A stretch of 64,000 nucleotides of DNA from Paraphaeosphaeria minitans (GCA_015832175.1 WJXW01000017.1:1054001-1118000), one strand, 5' to 3'; positions 44,262-58,340 are shown, counted from the stretch's first letter. Notes: generated by a model from the sequence alone, not told the origin. Numbers and translations are program-made.

Positions 44262-44994
44262 TTTGGGTCGTGTATGGCGTGTGCCTTGTCGCGACGTGTG
44301 GAGCTGTTGGGCCGCAAAAATTGTACGCGGGCAGGCGAGTGTACAATGGGTTTCGAGACGGGTGGCGGGGTCAAGCAAGCGCACACTTCAGTGGCGGCGG
44401 AACTGTGGATGCAGCGTCGAAATCCGCTAAAAAGGCAGGCCGGTGGGTCTGCGAGGCGGCGCCCGAGAACTGGAGGCTCGAGCGACTGGAATTTTGTATG
44501 GCGGAGTCCAACGCACAGTGGACGTCGAAATTGGCGTGTTTGTGCATCCATTGTCGGCGGAGGGTCGCGGATGCCAAGCCTCTCGCTCGACCATCACTTG
44601 CTTCCTGGTGAGTCGAAACCAGGACGTCCCACATGTCAACGGCATCCAAGATCAGTGGGTCAAGGTGTGACTCAAACAATGCAATCGCTAATTTGGATTA
44701 TTGCTCTGCCTGCGCAGAGCTAGATCTACTCCATGCTTCCGGTCCATGCACCCATTCTCGCGACCCTTGTACAAATCCAAACATGAACGCCCAGATCCGT
44801 ATCCCGCGATGACCAAAAGGAATGCTATGCTGCAGAGGTGTGATTAGGTAGCTGTATATATAGACAAGTGTACCTTCCCCCGACCCGCGAATAAGGTAGT
44901 AAGAATGCGATAGTATCAAAGAACGAAGCGACTTTTGCTAGACCATACAATCGTGAGTGGGTAGGTACGATGCAGATGGTGAGATATCGATGCG
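44262..44994. other. Intergenic, no gene supported
   Basis: Promoter side of eIF5B and 3' side of the class V chitin synthase. Short frames without motifs. Confidence 0.6.
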
Positions 44995-47900
44995 CTACTG
45001 CGTTTGGCCGACGAGGAGCGACTCCACGGCGCTGGAGATGAAGGCCTTCTTCGGTGTGAGGTCCATGCCAAACCTGCGTCTTGTTAGTCATGTTCCACGT
45101 GGGAAGGTCGTGTTACGAACCTCGTCTCCAGTTCCAGCTTGATCTGCTTCTTGGTCACGCTCATGAGATCCGACGAAGCGAGAATGTCGCGGATCTCGGC
45201 CAGCACTGCATCGTCAGAGGGCATGCTCATGAGGTTGCCCATCTCGACGCTGCTATCGTAGCCTCCATAGCCGCTCGGGGCGAGGCTCATCCGAGATCCG
45301 TTGCCATAGGGCATGTTGAAGTGGGACATTGGCCGAGATGGCGGCATTTGCCCGTATTCAGACCCAACAACGGAGCCGCTACCGTTCATGCCCATGAACC
45401 GCTTCGTGCCGTAAGAGAGAGCAGAGATCTCGGAGCGGTCATCACGCATTGTATGTTGTTCCCACATCTCGGCCTGATAATCGTCCCACTTCTTCTTCGG
45501 GATGCTGGCGGGGTCAAATTTGCCCTCGTCGGACACGACAACCTTTTTGCCGGCCTCTCCCTGGATGATGCGAGTGTTACCCCACGAGAAATCATCCATG
45601 TGCCAGAAGGCGTATAGCGGAAGACCGAGGGAGAACACCGGGGTGGCAAGAATGTAGATGATCATCCAACCAATCATTTCCCACTTGCGGCGAATAATGA
45701 AAATGATAGCCTGCAGTCCATAGATGGCACCCAACAAAATGAATGCAGTCATGGGAACGATTCCTGGCTCGACAATGAGCTGGTAAATGAGATAACCAAT
45801 GTAGAACACGGTAACAGGCATGACAATGGTCGAGATCAAATCCAAGAAGACGACGAAACGCATGCTGAAACAGCAGAATCCACAAAGCTGCTGCAGAGGG
45901 ATGAGCTCGAGCAGGTTGTGCACCGTAGAGTTGATCCAGCGACGACGTTGAGACATGAACACCGCCCAGCTGTCAGGAGCAACAGTCCAGGCATGAGCTC
46001 GGAAAAGATACTTGGTCTTGTACTTCGAGTGGAACTTGAGAAGCAAGGTCGTCAAGTATCGGTCCTCTCCGAGGTGCAACAGGTTCTTCATATGGAGGGT
46101 GTCGACACGAATTTCCTGGTACGCTTCCAGCACTTCCTTGCTGACGAACAGAGGCTTGCCGCTCTCGGCGGCTCGGATGCGGTACATGGAGAAACAACCA
46201 GGAAGACAGGTGACGCAGCCGAACAAGCTTTCAAAGGCCTTGGTGAGGTTGTGCGAGATGAAGTATTCGTAGACCTGCATCATGGTGACAAAGGAGTGCT
46301 TGGCGTTGGTGAGCGATGTTTCTCCGCAAACACCAATCAGGCGAGTGTCGTGAAGGAAGGCGGCAACGAAACGGGTAGCTGAGTCCGGAGCGACGACAGT
46401 GTCTGCGTCGATCTGCAATATGAATTCGTAGAAAGTGGGGTTGACACCGATGATGTTACGGACCTGGTGATGCATCTCAAGCTCCAAAGGACTCATGGGA
46501 AGGTTGTAGTGGACCCTGTTCAAGAATCGCATGAGAAGGACCTGAGAATCACGCTTTCCACGGTTACCGGGCTTGGATACTTCGGACGGCTTGCCAACCT
46601 TGACCACAACCAGGAAAGGCACGATGTGACCATGCACCTCGTACAGACCAGAGTAACATTTGCCCATGTTGTGCTGCTTTTGACCTTCGCCAAGACTCTC
46701 GAAGCTCAGAGGGTCGGGATCAACGGTTTCTGATACACCAAGAATGTCCAGTACAATGCGAGGGGTGGGTTTGTCGTTGCCTTGTCCGATGATCATGCCG
46801 TCGCACACGATGACGATGAGTTTGCGCTTGTCATCGTACTTCATCCGCGCAGCCGAGTCGATGGCACGACGTAGGGAATCCTCGTCTTCGGTGTATGCTG
46901 GCACAGTGCAGATGATGAACTTGTCGATGTTCTCCGGCACGCTCTTGCTCCCGAACTGGAGCGCGGCGAAGAACTTGAATCCGATCACGCTGACGAGAAG
47001 AAGGGAGATAGCGAGCAGGAAATACTTTGCGAATTGACACTTGGCCGAGTTTCTGGTGTCGAGGTCTCCCACGTAGAACAGGTTGTCCATACAGGTCTTC
47101 ATGGCCTTCTTCTTGTCAGCGCTCAGGGTAAGTCCCTCCCAGTATTTGGCCACGTCATCTCCGGACTGCACTCTGAAAATGTCGACCAGGGAGTCGTCCA
47201 TGAAGTTGGTGTTGGTGTTGTAGTTGCTGGGCCATTTTTTGCCGTCGGCCCGTGGTTGTATGGAGCGTCCACCTATGATGTAGTCTGTGAAGTCATATAC
47301 TTTACCGTACATGTACGCGATGGACTTCCCAGACTTGGTCAGAGTCTTGAGGTACTGGGGACTGTAACCAACATGTCCCTTCATATAGTTGGACTTGAGG
47401 AAGACCTGCTGCTCGAACCACCAATCGGGGCGGGAGTCATTCCAGAACGCGCGGAAGTCGTGGAACTTGGCATTTTGATCGGTGGTGGAAATAAGGTTAT
47501 GCTGGTCGGTGTAGTTGGAGCTCCTGAAGTCGAGTTTGAGGCCAGGGTGCACTGATCCGTCGATGCCAACGCAGAGGGCGGAGACATCCACTGGGAAGAG
47601 GTTGGTAGCATCCTTTCCAGCATACTTCTCCAAAGCAGAGTCGGGGACGATGGAAGGGTAGTGAGCTGGGATGAATTTCCCGAGATCATAGACAATCCCA
47701 CGGATAGCAATGTAAGCGTCATGTTCCTTTCCATTGTACGATGTCAGCTCAGCGGTCGAGTAAACGTGCTGGGTAGGACAAATGAGCCTTGGGAAGCCGA
47801 TCATAAGGAAAACGAGCGAAGCGCAAGCGAGCCAGATGAGCATGTTGATGGCCATCTTCTCTCGCCAAGCGATCCTGACATCTTTGCGCTTGATTCTTCC

Positions 47901-50644
47901 AAACCACTTAATGAAGATGTCGGGGATGAAGAACGTCAGGGCATAAACGATGAAGAGCCAGCGCTTGCGGCTGCCAGAGACAGGCTGAACGTCCACCTCC
48001 TCCAGCGCTTTCGCCTCGGCTTTTTCGTCAAGGATCTTGGGTTGCTCCAGGCCATGGAACATGTCTCCTCCGCTGGTAATAGCAGACGGCGCCTCGGATC
48101 TGGCGTCGACGTCCTTGCTGCCAAAGTAGCTACCAGTTTTGTCATGGTAATAGTCTCCCGGAGAAGGTGCAAGAAGACCCGACCTGGAATCGCCAAAGGA
48201 TCGAGGAACATCAGGCGTCAGAGTATCGTCTGTCGGGCCATGAGCTGGAGGGGAGATATCGCCGACGTTGGCAATCTCAGTCCAGCACCGTTCGCTCAAA
48301 AAGACACCTGTGGTGCCCACTCGTACCTCCGTCTCTCGCCAAGGCTTGCTGTCAAGCACCGTCTCCGCCCGCTCCCTCTCACTACCAACGAGAGACCTAT
48401 CCAACTCGGCAAGGCCAAGGAACTCAGCAAAGGGTAGGAAGACGCTGAAGTCGGCGACATGAAGCCGTTGGCTGACCTCGGCGATGTTCAAGGACTGCAC
48501 TTGTATCCGCACGCACTTGCTGTCAAATTGGTTGGCAATCCTCCTATCGTTGGGCTTGAGGCAGAGCACAAAGTAGGGGTTGGCCTTGCGCAGGGAAGAT
48601 TCGATGGTTTTGAGAGAGCTCAGGAATTGCCCGGCAGCGCCAGTCTGTTTCGCAGAGTCGCCCTTCTTGGATCCCGACACCGCGCTGTCGGCCTCACTCA
48701 TGGCATCCTCATCAAAGACGTTGACTGGCCGACCCATCCGGCCTCCTTTTTCTGTTTTCCGGCGTGCCATGCTGGGCATCCTCATAGGTTTTGAACTGAC
48801 AGTAGCCTGTAGAATAGCAGACTTGTCCTTCTGGTGAGTCACCTTCTTCAGAGCCTCTTGTCCGAAGAGCTCTTGAACGAAAGAGCTCTGGGACGATCTA
48901 AGAAGGTTCATCATGTCGCCCGAGATAATCTCAGCGTTCTCCTCCATGAAGTTTTCAGCGTTATATTCGACTTCGCCGGCGAAATGGCGAACCGTGAAAG
49001 TGACAGACGTGTTGGGAGTCGGGAAATTGCTGCCAGGTTGCGTAACGTTGAGTTTGCCCGGCTCAATGGAGGCATTCTTGCCATCGAATCGTTTGCGGAT
49101 AGCCTCGAGGAACTGCACGTGGGTCTTACCGCGGCGTGTCTGATCATCCAAGATGCTGAGAAGACCATTTCCAGACTTCAAAAGACCCGTCTTGGCCTCG
49201 GTGTTGTCCCAGTACTGGATCTGAGGCAGATTGATCTCCTCCTGCTCGATTTCCCTCATCTGGCGCTCGAAGAAAGTCTGCGAGTAGTAGTTGTATAAGA
49301 ACTCGTTGGCTGAGTTGTTGAGCAGCTGGTCCAGATTGCAACCCGTACCCGAGTAAGGAGCAAAGCCGGGAAAATCGACCAGAGACGCCGAGTTGTTGAC
49401 CTCATCAGGCAGAGCGGCTATCTTGGAGTTCACCTGTTCCATGACATAGGCAACGAGCAGCGAGTAAAGAGTCCGGGCCATCTCATCGGCGTTGGCCCGA
49501 GCACCCTTGGGGTCGAGCATGACTGTGACGCGCTCACGGTACAATGTCTTGGTCTTGTATCGCAAGCTCTGCTCGAGATCGTTCATGGTGACCTGCAGGA
49601 AACGGGCAATGGGCTCCAATGCCTCTTTGTTCTTCACCATGGTAATCGTCTCACCTCCTTCGTGCGAGTAGCCTCCACTGTCGTCTGCCGTGGGGGTGGT
49701 AGACTGGCCACTTTCAAACTCCAGCTGGCCAATGTGGAGGATGATAGCCATGACTTCGCAGATACCAGCGATGTCCTGCTTCGAGAACTCGAGCCTGCGC
49801 AGCGCGGTCTTGAAGTCCTGGAAGCCTCGGGCATCGTCAATGCCCACCTTGAGCTGCGAGGGGTGTCCCAGGTAACGCCATCGCTTGTTGGCCGTGAGCG
49901 AGGTGCGGTTTCCAGCGCCATCGCCGACCATGTCCAGGCCTAAATGCTTCTTCTCGGCCAGACTGGTACCTTGCAGGAGATAGTACAGGATGTGATAGCT
50001 GCGCTCGCCAGTCGGAACGGTGGCGATGCGGCTGCGCTCGAGACGATGGGCCAGAAACTGGGCGCCGATGAGCGTCGCATGGTGCGAGGTTGCTGTCTTG
50101 TACTGCAGCTCTAGCAGCAGGCCAGCCTTGGAGGCCGATGGGGTGGTGGTCGATTTGGTCGTTGTAAACGCATCGAAGAGGAAGTTGGCATGCTCAATCT
50201 TCTTGGACAGCGGAGTTGCCGAGTAGGAAAGGAATGCCCTCAGCATGTGGCCGCGGATGGTGGTTTTGCCAGCACCCGACTCGCCCCTGGCAGTGGTTAG
50301 TCGCTTCCCGCCACGGTTGCACGATTCGGCGCGGGCACTTACAAGAAGACGACGGCCTGATCTTCGGAACGCAGGCCCAACCGTATGTAGGCGCGCCGGG
50401 CCATGTCTTCGGCAGCCTGCTGGGCGCTGCCATCCTTTCCCCCCTCGGGACCTCGGCTGGAATCGGTGTATGTGTTGAGAGATATTAATGCGTGGGAGGA
50501 GAGGGACGAGGTGGGCAGGTGGGCGTGGAAGCGGCTCGCGAGATGAGCCGTGAGGTGTGTATCGGACTGCAGATGCTGGCCCAGGGCGGGCAGTGACGGC
50601 TGCATGTATTGGGGCATGTTGCCGCCAAACGAAGTGCTGGCCAT
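44995..50644 (-). CDS. csmA: Class V chitin synthase with full myosin motor domain
   Basis: Exons 50343-50644, 45121-50286 and 44995-45073; introns 56 and 47 nt; 1848 aa, the normal class V length. The myosin motor-like domain has an intact P-loop, GESGAGKT, at residues 102-109. A transmembrane pair and a cytochrome b5-like segment ([12 protein letters not shown], about 960) follow. The family 2 glycosyltransferase (about 1230-1600) has the DADTV, GEDRYL (about 1508) and QRRRW (about 1545) catalytic motifs, then transmembrane helices and a C-terminal DEK-type domain ([15 protein letters not shown]). The enzyme polymerises N-acetylglucosamine into chitin at hyphal tips and septa. The 3' intron uses GTTCGT as donor; splicing it restores the [13 protein letters not shown] ending. 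It is divergent to the class VII gene. Confidence 0.95.
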
Positions 50645-51712
50645 GATGGGCGGACGCGTCCCGGGGGGAGCGTGGAGCGAAGGTGGATGTCAGACAGCTA
50701 CGGTGGAAGCTGCAGCGCGGTGGAGAGGGCTGGGTGAGGGGTGCTCTTGCGATTGGCGCTGGGTGGTGTTTTGCTGCGGAATGTAACAGATTCAGAGATT
50801 CAGGAGACACACAGGCACGCGAGCGACAAGCGACGGGCTCGGAGCAGGATTGTTGGGAACAACGAGGGTACAGAAGAGTCGACTAGAGAGCAAAAAAAAA
50901 ACGAAAGTATCACGAGTCGCAGAGGGTCGCGGGTGTGGAAAGAGTCGGACGCAGGAGTGCTCTCACAACAAAACGATGCAGGCTGGTTGGAGTGCTCGAT
51001 GCCCTAGCGAATGGAGGTCGCCGCTTTGAGGCGTCCGAGCGCCCCGCTTCTATTAAAATAGATTAATTTCATCGTATTTTATGGCCAGAAGGGGCGCGCC
51101 GCCTGTTTGACAGCTTACCCTGAGTTCTCGCGCTGGCTAGTGATTTATGCGAGCGGGCTGCTATGCTTCACAGCCCACGTAACCTCACGATAATGCGGAG
51201 GACCACGACATGTCGAGACACAGTCGGCTGGCGAGACAACCCTGGACGGCTGATGAGTTCAGAATGAGCGTGCTGCCGAATGTCGACGTCTTGCAGGGCT
51301 GGGGTAGATCGCTGCGGCTCATCGCGCTGGGATGCAGGGCGGGTGGGTTTTTCTTGCCAGCATCCACACCAGCTTCACACCAAACGCTTCACACCCAACG
51401 ACAGACGCATTCGCACCAGACGCTAGACGACCCCACCGCTGGCCAACCTCTTCAGGTGCAGGTGGTGGCACCGTGTCTAGGCAGCACGCAAGCAGCAGAC
51501 GGAGTCTCGTCCGGGACGCAGCGGACGGCGCTCAACATGGCCCGGCGATTGGGATGCCCGTTGATCGCCAAGCTCTCCTATTCCGTGCCCTCAACAGACC
51601 ACAGCGAAGCTTCCAGGATGCCCGTGACGTCAATTTAATCCTGGGCCGCAGATAGTCCCAAGAGCAGAAGCTCCAATCCAAGCACAGCAGTGTGATGGCC
51701 GAGTTCCAGTCC

Positions 51713-51852
51713 AAGCAGAGCAGGAAGCAGAGCAGGAAGCAGAGCGGGAAGCAGAGCAGGAAGCAGAGCGGGAAGCAGAGCAGGAAGCAGAGCGGGAAGC
51801 AGAGCAGGAAGCAGAGCGGGAAGCAGAGCAGGAAGCAGAGCGGGAAGCAGAG
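51713..51852. repeat. Minisatellite, 24-bp unit of two 12-mers
   Basis: AGCAGGAAGCAG and AGCGGGAAGCAG alternate for about six 24-bp periods. One frame reads as a Lys-Gln-Ser/Arg repeat; the other strand reads Leu-Leu-Pro-Ala. Neither looks like a real protein. Confidence 0.9.
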
Positions 51853-51868
51853 CACCGAGCCCGAGTTC

Positions 51869-51966
51869 CAGTCCAACCAGCGCAGTCAAAGCAGAACACT
51901 GAGCAGGCCATGGGCACCCAGTCCAACCAGAGCAGTCAAAGCAGAACACTGAGCAGTCCATGGGCA
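51869..51966. repeat. 50-bp tandem duplication
   Basis: 51869-51916 and 51919-51966 are near-identical, beginning CAGTCCAACCAG and ending CCATGGGCA. A third partial copy starts at about 51978. Confidence 0.85.
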
Positions 51967-52943
51967 GTGGGCACCCCGTCCAACCAGAGCACGGAGGCGC
52001 CCGGTCGATGGAGCTAAATGTATTGACGCGCACTGTTACGACCGTCCGCCACTGGCCGGGCACGCTAATGAGGCTCCCGAAGCTTGACTCTGCATGTGCG
52101 TGGCAGGATGAATGGCGGCGCGCCAGCCCTCTCCACCTCGCTCTATCGATAGCATAGGTAGACTACCGATCCAGTGTTTTTTTTGTGTGGTGCATGACAG
52201 CAAGAGTGATGACGTCCACGCCGCCAGCGGTATAGATGGAATTCACATCTGGCCGAAACCCCCGGAGAAAGGGCACATGGCAAAAGAAAGGAAGAAGAAA
52301 ATAACAAGAGGCCGCTAGATTAGGGGGCTGTGAAACACACCCGACGGCCGCCACCGCGCCACCGCGCCACCTTCATTGGGGGCGTGCCCTGAGGCAGTGA
52401 GGCAGCTCATCCCTGCCGCGACGGTCCAGCTGCTGCCCTTCAATGATCGCCAGACCCGATACGCCAAGCCGTAATTTACTTTGATTTCTTACCAACAACG
52501 GCCTCTAGCCCATCGCCAGTCGCGCAGGGAGTCCCGGAATGGGAGAACCTCCGCCAACAAACATCACGTCGGTAGCCTCCTCTCCTCTGCGCTGCTTGTC
52601 GACCTCTTTCGCGCCGTCACTTCGTTTTTTCTTCATACAGTCGTTTAATCAGTACCCTCGCTAGGCCTGTACGCCGCAATCACGACAAAAGGAGCTGCCA
52701 GAGCTGCCAGAGCTGCCAGAGCCGCCTGTGCTTTGCTTTGCCCGTTGCGTCCTGTCCGCAACCGAACCCCCATTCCCACCACAACCTTCGGCCTTTCCAC
52801 AAGCTTGACCCTCTCCAAGTCCTTCGCTCCACCGCCCGCTACCGTCGCTTCACCATTTCAGCTCCCTCGAAAGACTGAACCTCGCCTCGAAGACAAGTCC
52901 ACCCCACTCGCCCTCGGGGCTTGCACCCCAGCTTGCCGCCATC

Positions 52944-55900
52944 ATGAGTTTCGTCAACAACTCGCGCATGTCGGTCTACTCCACCGCCTCCAATGCTGCA
53001 ATGCGCCCCGGCAATCCCTCGTCACAGGTCTCCACCACCACACTGCTCAACAACCTGAACACATGCTTCCGGTCCAACCAGCCATTCCATCTCGAGGCGA
53101 GCACAAGCCTGGTCGTGAATACATGGGTCAACGCCCGGAGCAACATCGACGGCCGCATCGGTGGCACCGTCGACCTCGAACTCGGTCGCAAGGCCTGGGA
53201 ACATGCCCGTCGGCGTGCTGAGGACGGCTGCATTGTATTGGGGTATGTTGGTGTTCGTGTCCTATCCAATTGATCCCATGCTGAACATAATAGCTCTCTG
53301 CACGAGTCCAGCCCCTCAACATTGTCACCATTCGTCTCGGGGCTGCCTCTAGCTGTACCGATTAGCTTCTGGACGGCACTTGAGGTCCTACGTGCTTTCA
53401 CACACTGCGTGACGCCCCACAATCCTTCGTTTCCTCGCCACTCTGCCCTTGCCACCATCTTCACGATCAATCTGCAGGGCACCCTCGTGAACGCGGAAAT
53501 ACGGCTGTCGACGAGTGGAATCGACACACAGAACGGTCTGTTGAACATCCCGTCCAAGGCTGGATTCCGTGCGTTCGACGTCTTCTACTACCTCAACTCC
53601 ACCTCAGCCAGCCAAGCGGAGCGACAGTTCCTCAACTTGCAACACCCTTCAGAGTACAAGTTCCTGAGCCGGTCCGGCACTTACGATCCACCGTCGTACC
53701 TTCCCGATGTTGACGATGCCGCCGCAGCCGAGGATCTTCGTCAAAACCTCAAGGCCATTGGCATCCGCGGCCAGAAGCTGAACAACCTGATCAGCTGTCT
53801 TGCTGGTCTTCTCAAACTCGGCAACACCATCGGCTACGATGTCGACCAAGAAATGGTGCAAACCGTGTGCGAAGACTGCAGCTCTCTCCTCGACATCGAC
53901 CCTTCCCTGCTGGGACATGAGCTCAGTGACAGCGACCGCGCCACAGCCATCGGCGGTATCTACGAGGCCATCGTCGACTACGTTGTGATGCACGCCAACA
54001 CTACTATCCAAGAGGATGTGCGAAGTGGCAGGATGGGCGCTGGCAGTGAGGTAGGCCACATGACACCGCCTTCGGAGGAGGACGAAGGCGATATTGTCAA
54101 CATCACCGTGGTCGAAGTTCCCAGCCAGACACTCGGCAAGGCCATCTCGTTGCGCACTGTTTTCGACGATACTGAGGGAATCAACTCCGAGATGAAGGAA
54201 GACGGTGTTCAATTGCCTCCCGCGGGTGCTTCAGTGTTGGAGGGCATGCAACACGCCATCCAGGCTTGCGAGGCTGAACTTGGCAATGAAGGCCCAGCCC
54301 TGCAGGAGCACCGAATGGATCTAGAACGGCGCGAGCGAGTTCTGGAGCAAATTGCGTTGGAGATTCCTGACGAGGAGAACTTTGTCAGGACGGTATTGAT
54401 GCCTGTTCACGGGCAAGGCATCGTCCTTGGCAGTGCAGACGTCAATCGACTGGATTTGCCTAATGTTCTCGCTACCAGCAGAGTCTGGTTCCATCTTGCT
54501 CTGCATCCTACTGACGCCGCGCCTGAGAAGCTCACCCAAGACACCACATCCAGCTGGTCAGCTGCCACAGTGTCCAGACAGTTACGAGACTGGAGATTGC
54601 CAGAATGGGCAAATCGCCGCAATCGTTCGTCTGAATTCACTGCCGATTTCGACCATCAGGAATTTTACGATCGTTACCACGCCTTAGGATGCATGGACGG
54701 CAAGGATGGCATCCAAAACTGGATCCTGCAACGTGGATGGAGCAATGGTGAGGTTGTTGTTGGACAGCAACGTATCTGGGTCCGCGAAGGTACCTGGTGG
54801 GAAGCAGAAAACCAGCTCGACCTCAAGGCGCAGGACCTGACTGGCGCGAACATGCTGGGAAGCATGGTAGGTGCCGGTGGCCTCGAAAACAGCTACACGC
54901 CAAACAATCCTGCGATGGGCAGCGGCTTCTTCCCACCTTTGCCTGATATGAGCCCGCAGACGAGCGCAACCAACATCTTGGGCAACCAGAGCTCTGCTAC
55001 CTTGGGAGCCAAGGGCGCAACTTTTGATGCCAAATCCATTGCTCCTACCACGGCGCCTACACTTCAAGGTCGTCCCGGAGATTACGGTCTTGGTGCAAAG
55101 GGCGATGAAGACAAGGGTGTCACCTACTACGATACCGAGACCGGCGGTAACATGGTCATCACAGAAACTGCTACTACCACGACGCGAAAGCTTTGGGTAG
55201 CTTTTGTCTGGTCACTGACTTTCTGGATCCCCTCTCCTCTCCTCAAGTTTGTTGGCCGCATGAAGCGCCCCGACGTTCGAATGGCATGGCGTGAGAAGGT
55301 TGTTCTCGTACTGCTCATCTTTTTGATGAACGCCACCATCATCTTTTACATCATTGCCTTCGGAAAGCTCCTCTGTCCCAACAAGGACAAAGCCTGGAAT
55401 CGCCAACAAGTGTCCACGCATCAAGGTGACAACGACTTTTACGTGAGCCACCGTGGTGTTGTCTACGATCTGTCGGACTGGTGGAAGGTTCAGCACAGCG
55501 ATTCCAACACCAAGGTTACCACTGCAAATATGCAACCTTTGGGTGGTGCTGACATGGACCCGTACATCAGTCCTCCCCTGTACCTGGCCTGCCCTGAACT
55601 GGTCCACAGCTACCTCATTAAAATCGTCCCCAACGATACTCTTACCAATGATAATGCTGTGGCGATCCATTCGTCGGGAAACCAGTCGACCTCGACCGAC
55701 AGCAATGCCTTGAAGAAAAATGACTGGTACCCCAACGTCTTCCTACCCAAGATTAGGGAATTCCGGAAAGGCGACCTGGTCTGGGATACAAAGGTCCTTG
55801 AAGACCAAGGTAGAAATGACGGACGCCCATGGTTCCGATTAGGCAACAAGGTCTACGACCTTACACCCTATTTCTACACACTTGGTGTGCGACCCAACCT

Positions 55901-58340
55901 GCCGGAATGGGAGTACTTTGATTCCGACTTTACGGACATGGTGAATCAATTCGCCGGCCAGGATATCACCGAGCATTTCCAAAATACCCTGAACACGACC
56001 ACCCGGGACGCCACGACGCGATGTCTGGACAATACCTTCTACGTCGGCATCACCGATTTCCGCAAGTCGCCCCGCTGCCAGGTCAACGACTACATCCTTC
56101 TCGCCTGCACAATCGTTCTGTGTGCGGTCATTGTCATCAAGTTCTTGGCCGCGCTGCAGCTTGGTTCTAAACGACGACCTGCCAACCAGGACAAGTTTGT
56201 CATTTGCCAGGTCCCTGCGTACACAGAAGGTGAAGACCAGCTACGAAAGGGCCTAGATTCCCTCACCGCTTTGGCGTATGACAACAAGCGCAAGCTCATC
56301 TGTGTCATTTGCGACGGTATGATTGTCGGCGGTGGTAACGACCGTCCTACACCCAAGATCGTCTTAGACATTCTTGGTGTTGACCCCCGCGTGGACCCTC
56401 CCGCACTTCCGTTCAAGTCGGTCGGCACGGGAAGCGAGCAGCTTAACTACGGAAAGGTCTACTCTGGTCTGTACGAGTTTGAAGGCAACGTCGTCCCCTA
56501 CATCGTCGTCGTGAAGATGGGTAAAGAGACCGAGCAAAGCAAGTCCAAGCCTGGTAACCGTGGAAAACGAGACTCGCAGATTCTGCTCATGAGCTTCCTC
56601 AACCGCGTCCATCACCGTGGCGCCATGAATCCCCTCGAATTGGAGATGTTCCATCAAATCAACAACATCATCGGAGTGGACCCCGAGTTGTACGAGTATC
56701 TTCTCATGGTTGACGCCGATACGATGGTCAGGCCTGATGCGCTTACTCGACTGGTGGCAAGCTGCGCCAATGATTCCAAGATTGCCGGTATCTGTGGTGA
56801 GACGAGTCTGGAAAACGAAGACAAGTCTTGGTGGACTATGATCCAGGTCTACGAGTACTACATTTCTCACCACCTGTCCAAAGCCTTCGAGAGTTTGTTC
56901 GGCAGTGTCACCTGTTTACCCGGATGGTATGTACGTTTCCCTGCTCTGCTCATCACAACTAACTTGTACAGTTTCTCCATGTACCGTCTTCGCACCGCCG
57001 ACAAGGGCAAGCCTCTCATCATCTCCGACAAGCTCATCAAGGAATATTCTGACTGCGTTGTGGATACACTGCACAAGAAGAACCTGCTGTCTCTTGGAGA
57101 AGATCGTTTCCTGACCACTCTTATGACGAAGCATTTCCCGACCATGTCGTACAAATTCATCCCGGATGCGTACGCATTCACAGCCGCGCCGGACTCCTTT
57201 AGCATTCTCCTCTCGCAGAGACGTCGCTGGATCAACTCTACCATCCACAACTTGGCAGAACTTATGCTTCTCAAAGACATGTGCGGTTTCTGCTGCTTCA
57301 GCATGCGTTTTGTTGTATTCATCGACCTCTTCGGTACCGTCATCCTTCCATCTATCTGCGCTTACCTCGTCTACCTCATCTACATGGTCTCCTCAGGCAC
57401 TGGACAGTTCCCGATGTTCTCAATCATCATGCTTGCAGCCGTGTACGGCCTGCAGGCCATAATCTTTATCGTCAAGCGACAGTGGCAGCACGTTGGATGG
57501 ATGATCATCTATATCCTCGCCTTTCCCATCTACTCTTTAGTCCTCCCTGTCTATTCATTCTGGAAACAGGACGACTTCTCATGGGGTAACACTCGTGTTG
57601 TTATTGGCGAACAAGGCGGCAACAAAAAGATCCTCACCACGGACGACGAAGGCTTTGACCCCAAGAGCATTCCTCTCCAGCGATGGGACGACTACGCTCT
57701 TGCCAACGGCCTCCCTGGACGTCGTGGCTTGGCTGGACAGACCTCGGAGAAGGGTGGCTACAGCGCTTACGAAGACGAAGGCTACGAGATGAATGACATG
57801 CAGTCCGTATACTCCTCCGTCAAGCCCGCCTCCACCATCATGTCCAACATGCACCACATTTCCCACATGCCTCCTAGTCAGTCTCCCGGGCCGTACCAGG
57901 CAATGCAGGTGCGCCAATCTTCGTACTCGAATTTCTCCCGCTACCAAGACAACCCCAACGGCCGTCTGATGTCCATGGGCGCCATGAGCGACCACCACGA
58001 CCAGTCGCCGTACAACAGCCGGCCCAACGCCGGCGGTTTCCAGAGCTCTGACAACCTCATGACGGCCACGCCGCCGGTCCGCGGCCGCAGTCCTCTTGCC
58101 GGCGGCTACACGCAGTCGCGGCCGGGCAGCACCGTCAACTTCAACGGCATGATGAACGGCCCCAGCGACGCGACCATCATCGAGACGGTGCAGCACTGCC
58201 TGCGCGAAGCCGACCTCGACCGCGTCACCAAGAAGCAGCTCGTGGCCCTCGCGGAGCAGCGCCTGCAGACGCAGCTCACGGGCGAGCGCCGCATCTTCCT
58301 CAACCAGCAGATCGACCACGAGCTCGCGAACATGGTGTAA
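52944..58340 (+). CDS. csmB: Class VII chitin synthase with reduced myosin-like domain
   Basis: Exons 52944-53242, 53294-56926 and 56972-58340; introns 51 and 45 nt; 1766 aa. The N-terminal region resembles the short myosin-like domain of CsmB-type enzymes and lacks a P-loop, unlike its neighbour. A cytochrome b5-like segment ([13 protein letters not shown]) lies at about 815. The catalytic domain spans about 1065-1440, with [14 protein letters not shown] (about 1353) and QRRRW (about 1393). Transmembrane helices and a C-terminal DEK-type domain follow. The second intron, inside the conserved LPGCFSMYR stretch, is 45 nt with no stop, so unspliced message keeps frame with a 15-residue insertion in the catalytic core. 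It acts in cell-wall chitin synthesis at the plasma membrane. Confidence 0.95.

Larger units (their letters stand above)
50645..52943. promoter_or_regulatory. 2.3-kb divergent promoter region of the two chitin synthases
   Basis: Separates the head-to-head class V and class VII genes. It holds a 24-bp minisatellite (51713-51852), a 50-bp tandem duplication (51869-51966) and an AGCTGCCAG triplication near 52690-52725. No coding sequence is supported. The CT-rich stretch just upstream of 52944 is a likely core promoter and leader. Such gene pairs are known in other moulds and may share control. Confidence 0.65.

Noticed and set aside
43266..44723. 485-codon plus-strand frame rich in Ser and Phe
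   Set aside because: Antisense to the Lys/Glu-rich region of eIF5B, whose codons read as Ser/Phe/Leu on the other strand.
51692..51952. 86-codon frame encoding a Lys-Gln-Ser repeat
   Set aside because: Only a translation of the 24-bp minisatellite.
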